From DASSUW01 sp963849695 (GTDB lineage: Bacteria; Actinomycetota; Thermoleophilia; Solirubrobacterales; Solirubrobacteraceae), in contig CAWKIT010000011.1 of assembly GCA_963849695.1 (NCBI GenBank), positions 124,001 to 188,000 on the forward strand: DNA of 64,000 bases, read 5' to 3'. Positions within the stretch are counted from its first letter, which is position 1. Every line of letters starts with the position of its first letter. The notes under the pieces are model-generated. The model saw nothing but the letters and a program-made list of their open reading frames with translations, was not told where the DNA came from and ran no database searches. Shown here piece after piece: positions 52,203-61,889 of the stretch. A program made the translations under genes and the position numbers.

Positions 52203-52823
52203 ATGCCGCCCGAGGACCGCTTCGTATGCCGCTTCGCGGCCGAGCCGCCGCAGGAGCCGCTTCCCTACGGCCGCTGGGCCGACACGCTGCAGGGCGAGTT
52301 CCTGGCCGCCGCCCTGAGGATCGACACCGAGGGCGTCGAGCTCGGCGACCCCGGCGACATGCGCTGGTTCCCGGACCGCACGTGGGCCGGCCGCACCTTC
52401 GTGCCGGTCACCACGCGCACCGCCAACGACCTCGACCTGTTCGGCTACGTCTCCTTCACCCCGGGCGACGCCGACAGCGAGCCGGGCGACTTCTACTCCT
52501 GGGCCGACTTCACCGACGAGACGTCCGAGCGCAACCCGGACTGGCAGATGGACCTGTGCGAGGAGGTGATCGGCGGCTGGCGCGGCGAGAAGGGCGAGGT
52601 GGCGGCGATGACGCTCGTGTGGGGCGTCCCGCTGGTCCGCGGCGGCGCGGTCGCGACCGCCGAGCTCGCCGGCCTCGCCGTCGACCAGTGCCCGCTGACA
52701 GAGGATCGCTACACGCTGATCGCGCCCGACGCCTACCGCGGCGACTACCTGGAGATCGCGCTGTGGGGCATCTCCGGCTCCGAGCTGGCGCGCGAGTCGC
52801 TCTACGAAGAGGAGAGCGACTGA
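52203..52823 (+). CDS. Conserved hypothetical protein
   Basis: 206 residues, soluble, acidic and rich in Trp/Asp: RFAAEPPQEPLPYGRWADTLQGEFLAAALRID, DRTWAGRTFVPVTTRTA, FGYVSFTPGDADSEPGDFYSWADFTDETSERNPDW and LWGISGSELARESLYEE. Similar proteins appear in actinobacteria without assigned function. No membrane segment or catalytic motif is apparent. It lies 12 bp after dtd on the same strand and faces clpP. Confidence 0.75.
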   Translation: MPPEDRFVCRFAAEPPQEPLPYGRWADTLQGEFLAAALRIDTEGVELGDPGDMRWFPDRTWAGRTFVPVTTRTANDLDLFGYVSFTPGDADSEPGDFYSWADFTDETSERNPDWQMDLCEEVIGGWRGEKGEVAAMTLVWGVPLVRGGAVATAELAGLAVDQCPLTEDRYTLIAPDAYRGDYLEIALWGISGSELARESLYEEESD

Positions 52824-52845
52824 TGATCGATTCCGCGGGACGTGG

Positions 52846-53466
52846 TCAGGCGGGTACGCGGACCGCGGACTCGGTCATCTGACCGTTGCGGTACTGCATC
52901 ACCTGATCGACGAGGCCGAACTCGCTCGCCTGCTCGGGCGTGAAGAAGCGGTCGCGCTCGAGCGCCTCCGAGATCTCCGCCACCGGCTTGCCGGTGTGGT
53001 GCGAGTAGATCTCCTCGATCCGCCGGCGGAGCTCGAGCGCCTCCTTGGCGTGGATCTGGATGTCGGTGGCCTGGCCCTGGAAGCCGCCGCTCGGCTGGTG
53101 GACGAGGATGCGCGAGTTCGGCAGCGCCGAGCGCTTGCCGGCCGCGCCGCCGGCCAGCAGCAGCGAGCCCATCGACATCGCGACCCCGCAGCACACGGTG
53201 GCGACGTCGGGCTTGATGAACTGCATGGTGTCGTAGATCGCCAGCCCGGAGTAGACGACGCCGCCCGGGCAGTTGACGTACATGGCGATGTCCTTGTCCG
53301 GGTCCTCGGCCTCGAGGTGCAGGAGCTGGGCGACGACGACGTTGGCGATGTCGTCGTCGATCGGGGTGCCGACGAAGACGACGCGCTCGCGCAGCAGCCG
53401 CGAGTAGATGTCGAACGACCGCTCGCCGCGGGCGTCCTGCTGGATGACGACGGGAACGAGGGGCAT
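52846..53466 (-). CDS. clpP: ATP-dependent Clp protease proteolytic subunit
   Basis: 206 residues. Catalytic triad residues: S98 in GVAMSMGSLLLAGG, H123 in RILVHQPSGGFQGQATDI and the Asp near RFFTPEQASEFGLVD. GTPIDDDIANVVVAQLLHLEAEDPDKDI and YVNCPGGVVYSGLAIYDTM are standard. It forms tetradecamers served by ClpX/ClpC. Actinobacteria usually carry clpP1-clpP2-clpX together; this copy stands alone, so it may be a paralogue. The gene converges on the hypothetical protein gene. Confidence 0.95.
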   Translation of the reverse strand: MPLVPVVIQQDARGERSFDIYSRLLRERVVFVGTPIDDDIANVVVAQLLHLEAEDPDKDIAMYVNCPGGVVYSGLAIYDTMQFIKPDVATVCCGVAMSMGSLLLAGGAAGKRSALPNSRILVHQPSGGFQGQATDIQIHAKEALELRRRIEEIYSHHTGKPVAEISEALERDRFFTPEQASEFGLVDQVMQYRNGQMTESAVRVPA

Positions 53467-53530
53467 GGCGGGGAACTCCCCTTCCGTGGCTGATCAAGGC
53501 GCTCGCACGAGCTTGCGAGTGCGAGTAATC

Positions 53531-53586
53531 CGCAACCATTTAGTTGCGTTTTCGGCCATGGTACCATGCGCAACCTATGAGTTGCG
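53531..53586. promoter_or_regulatory. Twin operator of the AHSA1-ArsR pair
   Basis: Two identical-arm dyads CGCAAC-N6-GTTGCG at 53531-53548 and 53569-53586, centres 38 bp apart. The second spans the ATG at 53577, which falls in its six-base centre. This is a strong candidate binding site for the ArsR protein encoded downstream, allowing it to repress its own operon; clpP, divergent upstream, could be affected too. Confidence 0.7.
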
Positions 53587-53915
53587 TTACCCGTGAGATC
53601 GTCCTCCCCGTCCCCCGCGAGCGGGCCTGGGAGCTGGTCACCGAAGAGGACGAGCTGCGCGAGTGGCTCGCCGACGAGGTCGAGTTCGAGCCCGAGGAGG
53701 GCGCGCCGCTGCGGTTCGACGATCGCGAGGGCGTCGTCGAGGAGGTCGAGCCGGGCGAGCGGATCGTCTTCACCTGGGAGGGATCGCGCGTCTGGTGGCA
53801 GCTCGAGGACCACGTCGAAGGCACGCGCTTCGTCGTGACCGAGGAGCGTCACGACTTCGCCTGGGGCCCGAAGCTCACCGCGCTGGCGAGCGCCGCCGCG
53901 CTGTGTCCGGCCTGA
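53577..53915 (+). CDS. SRPBCC/AHSA1 domain protein
   Basis: 112 residues of the START/SRPBCC fold: TREIVLPVPRERAWELVTEEDELREWLADEVEFEPEEG, then RIVFTWEGSRVWWQLEDHVEGTRFVVTEE. Such proteins bind hydrophobic ligands or act with Hsp90; here the coupled ArsR gene suggests a small stress or ligand-sensing unit. ATG at 53577 lies inside the second operator dyad. Its end overlaps the ArsR GTG by 13 bases. Confidence 0.82.
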   Translation: MSCVTREIVLPVPRERAWELVTEEDELREWLADEVEFEPEEGAPLRFDDREGVVEEVEPGERIVFTWEGSRVWWQLEDHVEGTRFVVTEERHDFAWGPKLTALASAAALCPA

Positions 53916-54194
53916 ACGAGGTCTTCGGAGCGCTCGCAGACCCCACGCGCCGCGAGGTCCTGCGCTCGCTCGCCGAGCAGCCGGGCCTCACCGCATCGCG
54001 GCTGGCCGGCGAGCTGCCGATGACGCGGCAGGCGGTCGCCAAGCACCTCCATGCGCTCTCCGGCGCAGGCCTCGTCACTGCACGCCGCGAGGGTCGCGAG
54101 ACCCGCTACACGCTGACTCCCGCCCCCCTGGCGGAGGCGATCGACTGGATGACCACCGTGGGCGCCGAGTGGGACGAGCGCCTGGCGCGCCTGG

Positions 54195-54214
<20 letters not shown>
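53903..54214 (+). CDS. ArsR-family transcriptional regulator
   Basis: 103-residue winged helix: LNEVFGALADPTRREVLRSLAEQPGLTASRLAGELPMTRQAVAKHLHALSGAGLVTARREGRETRYTLTP is the complete ArsR/SmtB DNA-binding unit. No metal-binding Cys/His cluster is present, as in the SdpR-like subgroup that is paired with AHSA1-domain proteins. GTG at 53903. It converges with dppF, overlapping its end by 20 bp. Confidence 0.88.
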
Positions 54215-55261
<1,047 letters not shown>

Positions 55262-55265
<4 letters not shown>

Positions 55266-56320
55266 GCCGCTCCCTCCTCGATCACGTCCTTGCGCGCCTC
55301 GGCGGGCTTGACGCCGGCCTGGAGCTCCTCCCACAGACGCCGGCGCGCGCCGGAGTCCAGCAGGCACGCCACCTTGTGGTCGGGGCTGCCGTTCACCGGG
55401 TCGAGCACCGGCTCGACCCGCCTGTGCGCGTCTTGCACGTAGGGGCAGCGGGGATGGAACGAGCAGCCGCCCGGCAGGTGGATCAGAGACGGCGGGCGGC
55501 CGGGGATCGGCACCAGCTCCTCGCCGCGCGGCACGTCCATGCGCGGGATCGAGCTCAGCAGCCCCCACGTATAGGGGTGCTCGGGCGCGTTGAAGATCGT
55601 GTCCGCCTTGCCCTGCTCGACGATCCGGCCCGCATACATGACGGCGATCTCGTCGGCCATCTCGGCGACCACGCCGAGGTCGTGCGTGATGACCACGACA
55701 GCGGTGTCGAACTCGCTCTGGAGGCGCTCGATCAGCTCGAGGATCTGCGCCTGCACGGTGACGTCGAGCGCGGTGGTCGGCTCGTCGGCGATCAGCAGCT
55801 TCGGATCGTTGGCGAGCGCCATCGCGATCATCGCGCGCTGGCGCATGCCACCGGAGAACTCGTGCGGGTAGGAGTCGGCGCGCCGGCGCGGCTCGGGGAT
55901 GCCGACCAGGTTCAGCATCTCGACCGCCCGGTCGTAGGCCTGGGCCTTCGACACGTCGCGGTGCGACAGGATCGCTTCGACGATCTGCTTGCCCACCTTG
56001 TAGAACGGATGCAGCGACGACAGCGGATCCTGGAAGATCATCGCGATGTCGTCGCCGCGGACCCCGCGGAGGTCGTCGTCGGAAGCTCCGAGCAGGTCCT
56101 CGCCGTCGAACCGCACGGTGCCCGAGATGCGCGCGTTGCGCGCGCGGGTGAGGCCCATCACGGTGAGCGAGGAGACCGACTTGCCGGAACCCGACTCGCC
56201 CACGATCCCGAGCGTCTCGCCGCGGTCGACGCGGTAGGAGATGCCGTCGACGGCCTTCACGAGGCCGTCCTCGGTCTCGAAGTGGACGCGGAGGTCCTCG
56301 ACCTCCAGCAATGGAGCCAT
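55262..56320 (-). CDS. dppD: Peptide ABC transporter ATPase DppD/OppD
   Basis: 352 residues. Walker A GESGSGKSVSSL, signature FSGGMRQRAMIAMAL, Walker B LLIADEPTTALDVT, and H-loop THDLGVVAEMADEIAVMYAGRIVEQG, with the C-terminal SFHPRCPYVQDAHRRVEP Cys region of Dpp/Opp ATPases. It pairs with DppF to energise peptide import. ATG at 56320 shares its first base with the dppB stop (TGATG). Confidence 0.92.
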
Positions 56321-57291
56321 CAGTAGCGCACCCTCGGATCGATGAAGGCGTAGAGGATGTCCACGACCAGGCTCATGATGACGATGAAGAACGCCCCGAA
56401 CAGCACGGTGCCCTGGATCACGGGGAGATCGAACCGCACGATCGCGTCGTAGGCGTAGCGTCCGATGCCCGGGATGTTGAAGACCGTCTCCGTGAGGATC
56501 GCGCCGCCCAGCAGGATGCCGATGTCGAGCCCGAGCAGCGTGACGATCGGCGTGATCGCCGACCGCACCCCGTGCCGGAATACGACGCGCCGTTCGGACA
56601 GCCCCTTGGCGCGCGCGGTGCGGATGTAGTCCTCGTGCATCGTGTCGATCAGGTTGCCGCGTAGGAAGCGGGCGTAGATCGCGGCGAACGCGGCCGCCAG
56701 CACGCACCAGGGCATGATCATGGCGGCGAGGTGGCCCAAGACCGTCGTCGCGTCGCCGTAGGCTCCGCTGCCGGGCAGCAGGGGGAAGCGGCCGATGTTC
56801 TTGTCGAACAGGAACAGCGCGACGAGACCGAGGAAGTAGACGGGGGCCGAGATCGCGATCAGCGCCAGCCCCATCGCCAGGCGGTCGATCCACGAGCCGG
56901 TCTTGATGGCGGAGATGATCCCGATCGGGATGCCGATCGAGAGCCACAGGATCACCGCGCCGCCGGTGAGCAGGATGGTCACCGGCAGGCGTTCGAGGAT
57001 CTGCGGCAGCACCTCGGTTTGCGACTGGTAGGAGAAGCCGAAGTTGACCCCGTCGCCGCCCACGAACGGCAGGATGTCGCCGATGTAGCGGACGAACTGG
57101 ACGGGCTTGGGGTCGTCGAGCCCGAACTGCTGGCGGATCGACGCGATCAGCTCGGGCGACGGCTGGCGGCCGGCGCGCAGCGCCGCCGGATCGGCGGCGG
57201 GCAGCACCGTGAACACGATGAACGTGATCAGGGTGATCACGAACAGCAGCACGATGACCCAGACGAGGCGACGGATGATGTAGGCGGCCAT
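56320..57291 (-). CDS. dppB: Peptide ABC transporter permease DppB/OppB
   Basis: 323 residues, six helices. AAYIIRRLVWVIVLLFVITLITFIVF is the typical first helix; the cytoplasmic EAA loop is DYIRTARAKGLSERRVVFRHGVRSAITPIVTLLGLDIG. ATG at 57291 starts MAAYIIRRLVWV, matching relatives. It follows the SBP gene by about 58 bp containing a strong hairpin, so part of the transcripts may stop or be trimmed there. Confidence 0.92.
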   Translation of the reverse strand: MAAYIIRRLVWVIVLLFVITLITFIVFTVLPAADPAALRAGRQPSPELIASIRQQFGLDDPKPVQFVRYIGDILPFVGGDGVNFGFSYQSQTEVLPQILERLPVTILLTGGAVILWLSIGIPIGIISAIKTGSWIDRLAMGLALIAISAPVYFLGLVALFLFDKNIGRFPLLPGSGAYGDATTVLGHLAAMIMPWCVLAAAFAAIYARFLRGNLIDTMHEDYIRTARAKGLSERRVVFRHGVRSAITPIVTLLGLDIGILLGGAILTETVFNIPGIGRYAYDAIVRFDLPVIQGTVLFGAFFIVIMSLVVDILYAFIDPRVRY

Positions 57292-57307
57292 GGCTAGCGT
57301 GAGATCA

Positions 57308-57336
57308 CGGGGCCCCGCCACCGTGGCGGGGCCCCG
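57308..57336 (-). terminator. Intercistronic GC hairpin between dppA and dppB
   Basis: Perfect 14-base arms CGGGGCCCCGCCAC/GTGGCGGGGCCCCG around a single base. On the minus-strand transcript it comes right after the substrate-binding gene, the usual place for a stabilising or attenuating hairpin that raises receptor over permease amounts. Confidence 0.65.
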
Positions 57337-57349
57337 CAGGTCGGGTTGT

Positions 57350-59135
57350 CTACTTCAGTGAGGTGTGCGCGAAAGACCACATGGCGTTGTCGGCGTCGAC
57401 AACCCCGTTGACGTTCGCCGAGCGGATGTTCGGGGTGTCGTCCCAGATCCACATCACGGCCGGGGAGAGCTCGGTGATCTTCTTGTCGATCTCGGCCCAC
57501 GCTTGGGCGCGCTCCTCCGGGTCGGTCAGCAGCTTGGCGGCGTTCATCTCCTCGTTGACCGCCGGGTCGTCGAGTTGCGAGAAGTTCGAGTTGCTCTGGG
57601 GCAGGATGTTTTCGCCGTTGAAGGTCGGATCCAGGAACGTCTGCGGATCCGGGAAGTCCTTCAGCCAGCCGACGTTGGGGCAGATCGCGACCTTCTGCGC
57701 CGGGACCTGGCAGTACTTGGTGTACATCGCGTCCGGGGACACCTGCCGCAGCTGGACCTTGAAGCCCAGCCGCTCGAACTGCTCGGCCGCGACCTCCGCG
57801 GCCGCCCCGTCGACGCCCTGCGTTCTCGCCGACCATCAGCACCTCCTCGGTGCCCTCGTACTTGCCCGAGTCGAATCCGGCCTTGCGGAAGTACTCGGCG
57901 GCGAGCTCCATGTCGCCCTTCGGGTTGGACATGAAGTCGACGCCGGGGCCTTCGAGCCCGCCGGCCTCCTCGTGGCCGGCCAGGCCGGGCGGGATGTAGT
58001 GCGTGGGGATCTCGCCGGTCACCTCGCCGCCGCGGGTCAGCCGCATCGCATCGCGGTCGAAGCCGGCGCTCACCGCCTTGCGGACGTTGATGTCGTCGAA
58101 CGGCTCGATCTTCGTGTTCATCGCGATCCAGCGCCCGCCGCCGCTGGGGGTGAAGACGAGCTGATCCTTCTGCCGGGTGATGGCCTGACGGAGGACCGCC
58201 GGCGGGGGAACCAGGTCGCCGCCGATCAGGCCGTCGCCCTCCAGCACCCTGCGCGCCGACACGGTGGCGTCGTCGTTGCCCTGCTGGATCTCGATCTCGT
58301 CCAGATACGCGGGCCGGGTGTCCAGCGACTCCTGCCAGTTCGGATTGCGCACCAGGTGGACGCGGCGCCCGGCCTCGTAGCCGATGGCCTTGCCGGAGGC
58401 GTCGTTCTCGACCATGTACGGCCCGGTGGCGACCTGGTTCTCACCGTACGTCGTCGGGTTCTTGGCGTCGAACTTGGCCGCGTAGTCCTTTGGCACCGGC
58501 GCGGAGAGCGGCATCACGAGCGCGCCCGCCAACACGCCGCCGGTGCACTTGCCGGCCTCGCGCGGCTTGAGGTTGAAGACCACGGTCTTGTCGTCGGGCG
58601 TCTCGATGCCGGGGATCTCGGTGCCCGGCTCGGCACCCACCTTGGCCCCGCGCAGGTCGCCGAAGTACGCGCCCGCGTAGCCGTTGTTGACGGTGTTGAA
58701 GAACCCGCGCTCGATGGCGTACTTGACGTCGGCCGAGGTGACCGCGCGGTCGACCGGCGGCGAGAACTTCACGCCTTCCTTGATCGTCACGGTGACGGTG
58801 CATCCGTCCTCGGAGACCTCCGGATCCGACTCCGCGAGCAGCGGCTCGGCCACCGAAGCATCGTCGACCTTGGGGGCGTAGAGCGTGCTCTGCGTGGCGT
58901 CGGCGACCTGCTGGCCCGGCTGGTAGTACGTCTGCCCCGGGTCGATGAAGTCGACGTCGCCGCCCCACAGCGCGGTCAGCTTGCCGCCGCGCTTGGCCTC
59001 TCCCGTGGGCGCGCCCTCGGTGGTCGTCTGCTCGCCGCCGCCGTCGTCGCCGTCGTCGCCGCCGCAAGCGGCCACGCCGAAGGTGAGAGCGAACAGAGCA
59101 CCCAGTATCAGGGTCCAGGTGAAGGACCGTCGCAT
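57350..59135 (-). CDS. dppA: Peptide ABC transporter substrate-binding lipoprotein, frameshifted
   Basis: About 594 residues of the family 5 solute-binding proteins. Lipobox VAACGG (Cys24) is followed by a long acidic Gly linker (GDDGDDGGGEQTTTEG), then LTALWGGDVDFIDPGQTYYQPG, TVTIKEGVKFSPPVDRAVTSADVKYAIER and VRKAVSAGFDRDAM. The frame breaks at CCC 57816-57818; dropping one base joins MVGENAG to VDGAAAEVAAEQFERLGFKVQL and the normal C-terminus. AAAGGA six bases before ATG 59135 supports that start over ATG 59150. Binds peptides or similar oligomers for DppBCDF. Confidence 0.88.
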
Positions 59136-59191
59136 TGAGCGTCCTTTCATTACGTTGGTTCGTTGCTGGGATGAGAAGATCGGACCCGCGG

Positions 59192-60187
59192 TCATGCGGA
59201 GCGCGTCCCCTTGGGGTTGAGTGCGTCCTGCAGCCCGTCGCCGACCAGGTTGAAGGCGAGGACGGTGAGCAGCAGGGCCATCCCCGGGAAGAACATGAAC
59301 CACCAGGCGACGTCGAAGATCGACACCGCCTCCGACAGCATGTCCCCCCACGAGGCGCGCGGCGGCTGGACGCCGACGCCGAGGAACGACAGCGCGGCCT
59401 CCAGCAGGATGTTCGCGGGGATGAACAGCGTGGCGTAGACGATGATCGGCGCCACGAGGTTCGGAACGATGTCGCGGAACATGATCCGCGCGTTGGAGGC
59501 CCCGAGCGAGCGGGACGCCTCGACGAACTCCTTCTCGCGCAGCGACAGCACCTGCCCGCGGATGATGCGGGCGACATACGGCGTGTTCGCGAGAACGATG
59601 ATGAAGAGCACCACCGAGAGCCCGGGCTGGATCAGGCCGCCGAGGCAGCCGTTCTGACCGGAGCAGGCGGTGGCCAGGCCGAGACCGAGCAGGAGCACCG
59701 GGAACGCCAGCATCACGTCGAGAGACCGGGCGATGATCGTGTCGACCCAGCTGCGGTAATACGCCGCCATGGTGCCGAGGATGACGCCGAAGAACACGGA
59801 TATGCCCGTGCCGAGGAACGCCACCGTGAGGGACACCTGCGCGCCGTAGAGCACGCGCGAGAACACGTCGCGACCGATCGGGTCGACGCCGAACAGGTGC
59901 TCCCTGCTCGGGCCCTCCGGCAGTCCGAACTCATCGAGCGCTTCCGTCTGCTGGACGTTTGGGTCCGGCGCGCCGACCAGGTTGGTGATCGGGCCGGCGA
60001 AGACCGCGACGAAGATCAGCAACACGATGAACCCGAGCGCGGTCATCGCCACCTTGTCGCGCCGGAAGCGCCGCCAGAACAGCTGCATCGGCGAGCGGGC
60101 CGCGACGGCCTGCTCGCCTCGGACCATCTGGTCGAGTCCCGGGTCCTCCGCGTGCAGGAGGTCGCTTGCGCCGGCACCGGTACTCAT
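59192..60187 (-). CDS. dppC: Peptide ABC transporter permease DppC/OppC
   Basis: 331 residues. N-terminal OppC_N segment (FWRRFRRDKVAMTALGFIVLLIFVAVFAG), the GPSREHLFGVDPIGRDVFSRVLYGAQVSL signature and the EAA loop EFVEASRSLGASNARIMFRDIVPNLVAPIIVYATLF. It is first in the operon, with the receptor gene second, then B, D and F: an unusual order, since A-B-C-D-F is common. ATG at 60187 (MSTGAGASDL) fits; the 262 bp upstream to the tRNA gene should carry the promoter, though I see no clear element. Confidence 0.9.
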   Translation of the reverse strand: MSTGAGASDLLHAEDPGLDQMVRGEQAVAARSPMQLFWRRFRRDKVAMTALGFIVLLIFVAVFAGPITNLVGAPDPNVQQTEALDEFGLPEGPSREHLFGVDPIGRDVFSRVLYGAQVSLTVAFLGTGISVFFGVILGTMAAYYRSWVDTIIARSLDVMLAFPVLLLGLGLATACSGQNGCLGGLIQPGLSVVLFIIVLANTPYVARIIRGQVLSLREKEFVEASRSLGASNARIMFRDIVPNLVAPIIVYATLFIPANILLEAALSFLGVGVQPPRASWGDMLSEAVSIFDVAWWFMFFPGMALLLTVLAFNLVGDGLQDALNPKGTRSA

Positions 60188-60449
60188 ACCGATGCCCGTC
60201 GGCTGGATGCTGCGATGTTCAGTTGGAAACCCTCCCCGTGGCGCGCCAGCGGCGCGCCCGGCACTTAAATTCCCCTTAAGACCGGACAACCTACCCGGAG
60301 CCCGGTAATTCCTCGTCGGCGCCCGCACCGGCTGGTGCGCAGGTCACATCGATGTTCCCTGCTGCCCGCTAGACGGGCGCATCTGGCGGGGAATATACCC
60401 AGGGCGATCTCGCGCTCCGTTGGGCAACGATTAACATCGCGCGGCGAGT

Positions 60450-61498
<1,049 letters not shown>

Positions 61499-61502
<4 letters not shown>

Positions 61503-61636
61503 GCCACCACTCGCAGCCAGCGCAGGACGGTCAGCGGTCTGGCGCCAGCGTTCGCCTCGGCGTCGCGCAGCCACGCGTCCGCCTGCACGGCCGCCAGCGC
61601 CCGGGCGGTCACCAGCCGCGCCGACGCGGCGCACAT
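61499..61636 (-). CDS. Small ORF upstream of integrase
   Basis: 45 residues beginning MCAASARLVTARALAAVQADAWLRD and ending in VLRWLRVVA. Its TGA overlaps the proposed integrase ATG (ATGA), which is the only strong argument that it is real. It is basic and helix-rich, so an excisionase or DNA-binding leader is conceivable; it may instead be an N-terminal part of the integrase. Confidence 0.35.
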
Positions 61637-61768
61637 GACGTCAACGACGCCGTATCGATCGAAAGCCTCACGACACGCCTCCCTCCCTCGCCGGCACAGC
61701 CCGTCTACGCCTACTCCTCGCAGCTTCGAGCCTCCCGCAAGACTTCTCTACCGCCTACCGGGACGACT

Positions 61769-61782
61769 TGAAGACGTCTTCA
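61769..61782. repeat. Perfect palindrome between integrase and beta-helix gene
   Basis: TGAAGACGTCTTCA, 14 bp, in the 250-bp spacer between the small ORF and the end of the beta-helix gene. The rest of the spacer shows no gene, and its base composition is less GC-rich than the flanks. Possibly an operator or a site belonging to the mobile element. Confidence 0.35.
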
Positions 61783-61889
61783 CGTTCCGCAAACGTCCCA
61801 CTCGTCTACGGAGTCCAGCGTCGCCTGGATGCGAGTGACCGCTCGGCCGGCGTCACCGAGCAGCAGCGCGTAGCGACGTCAGGATCCGA

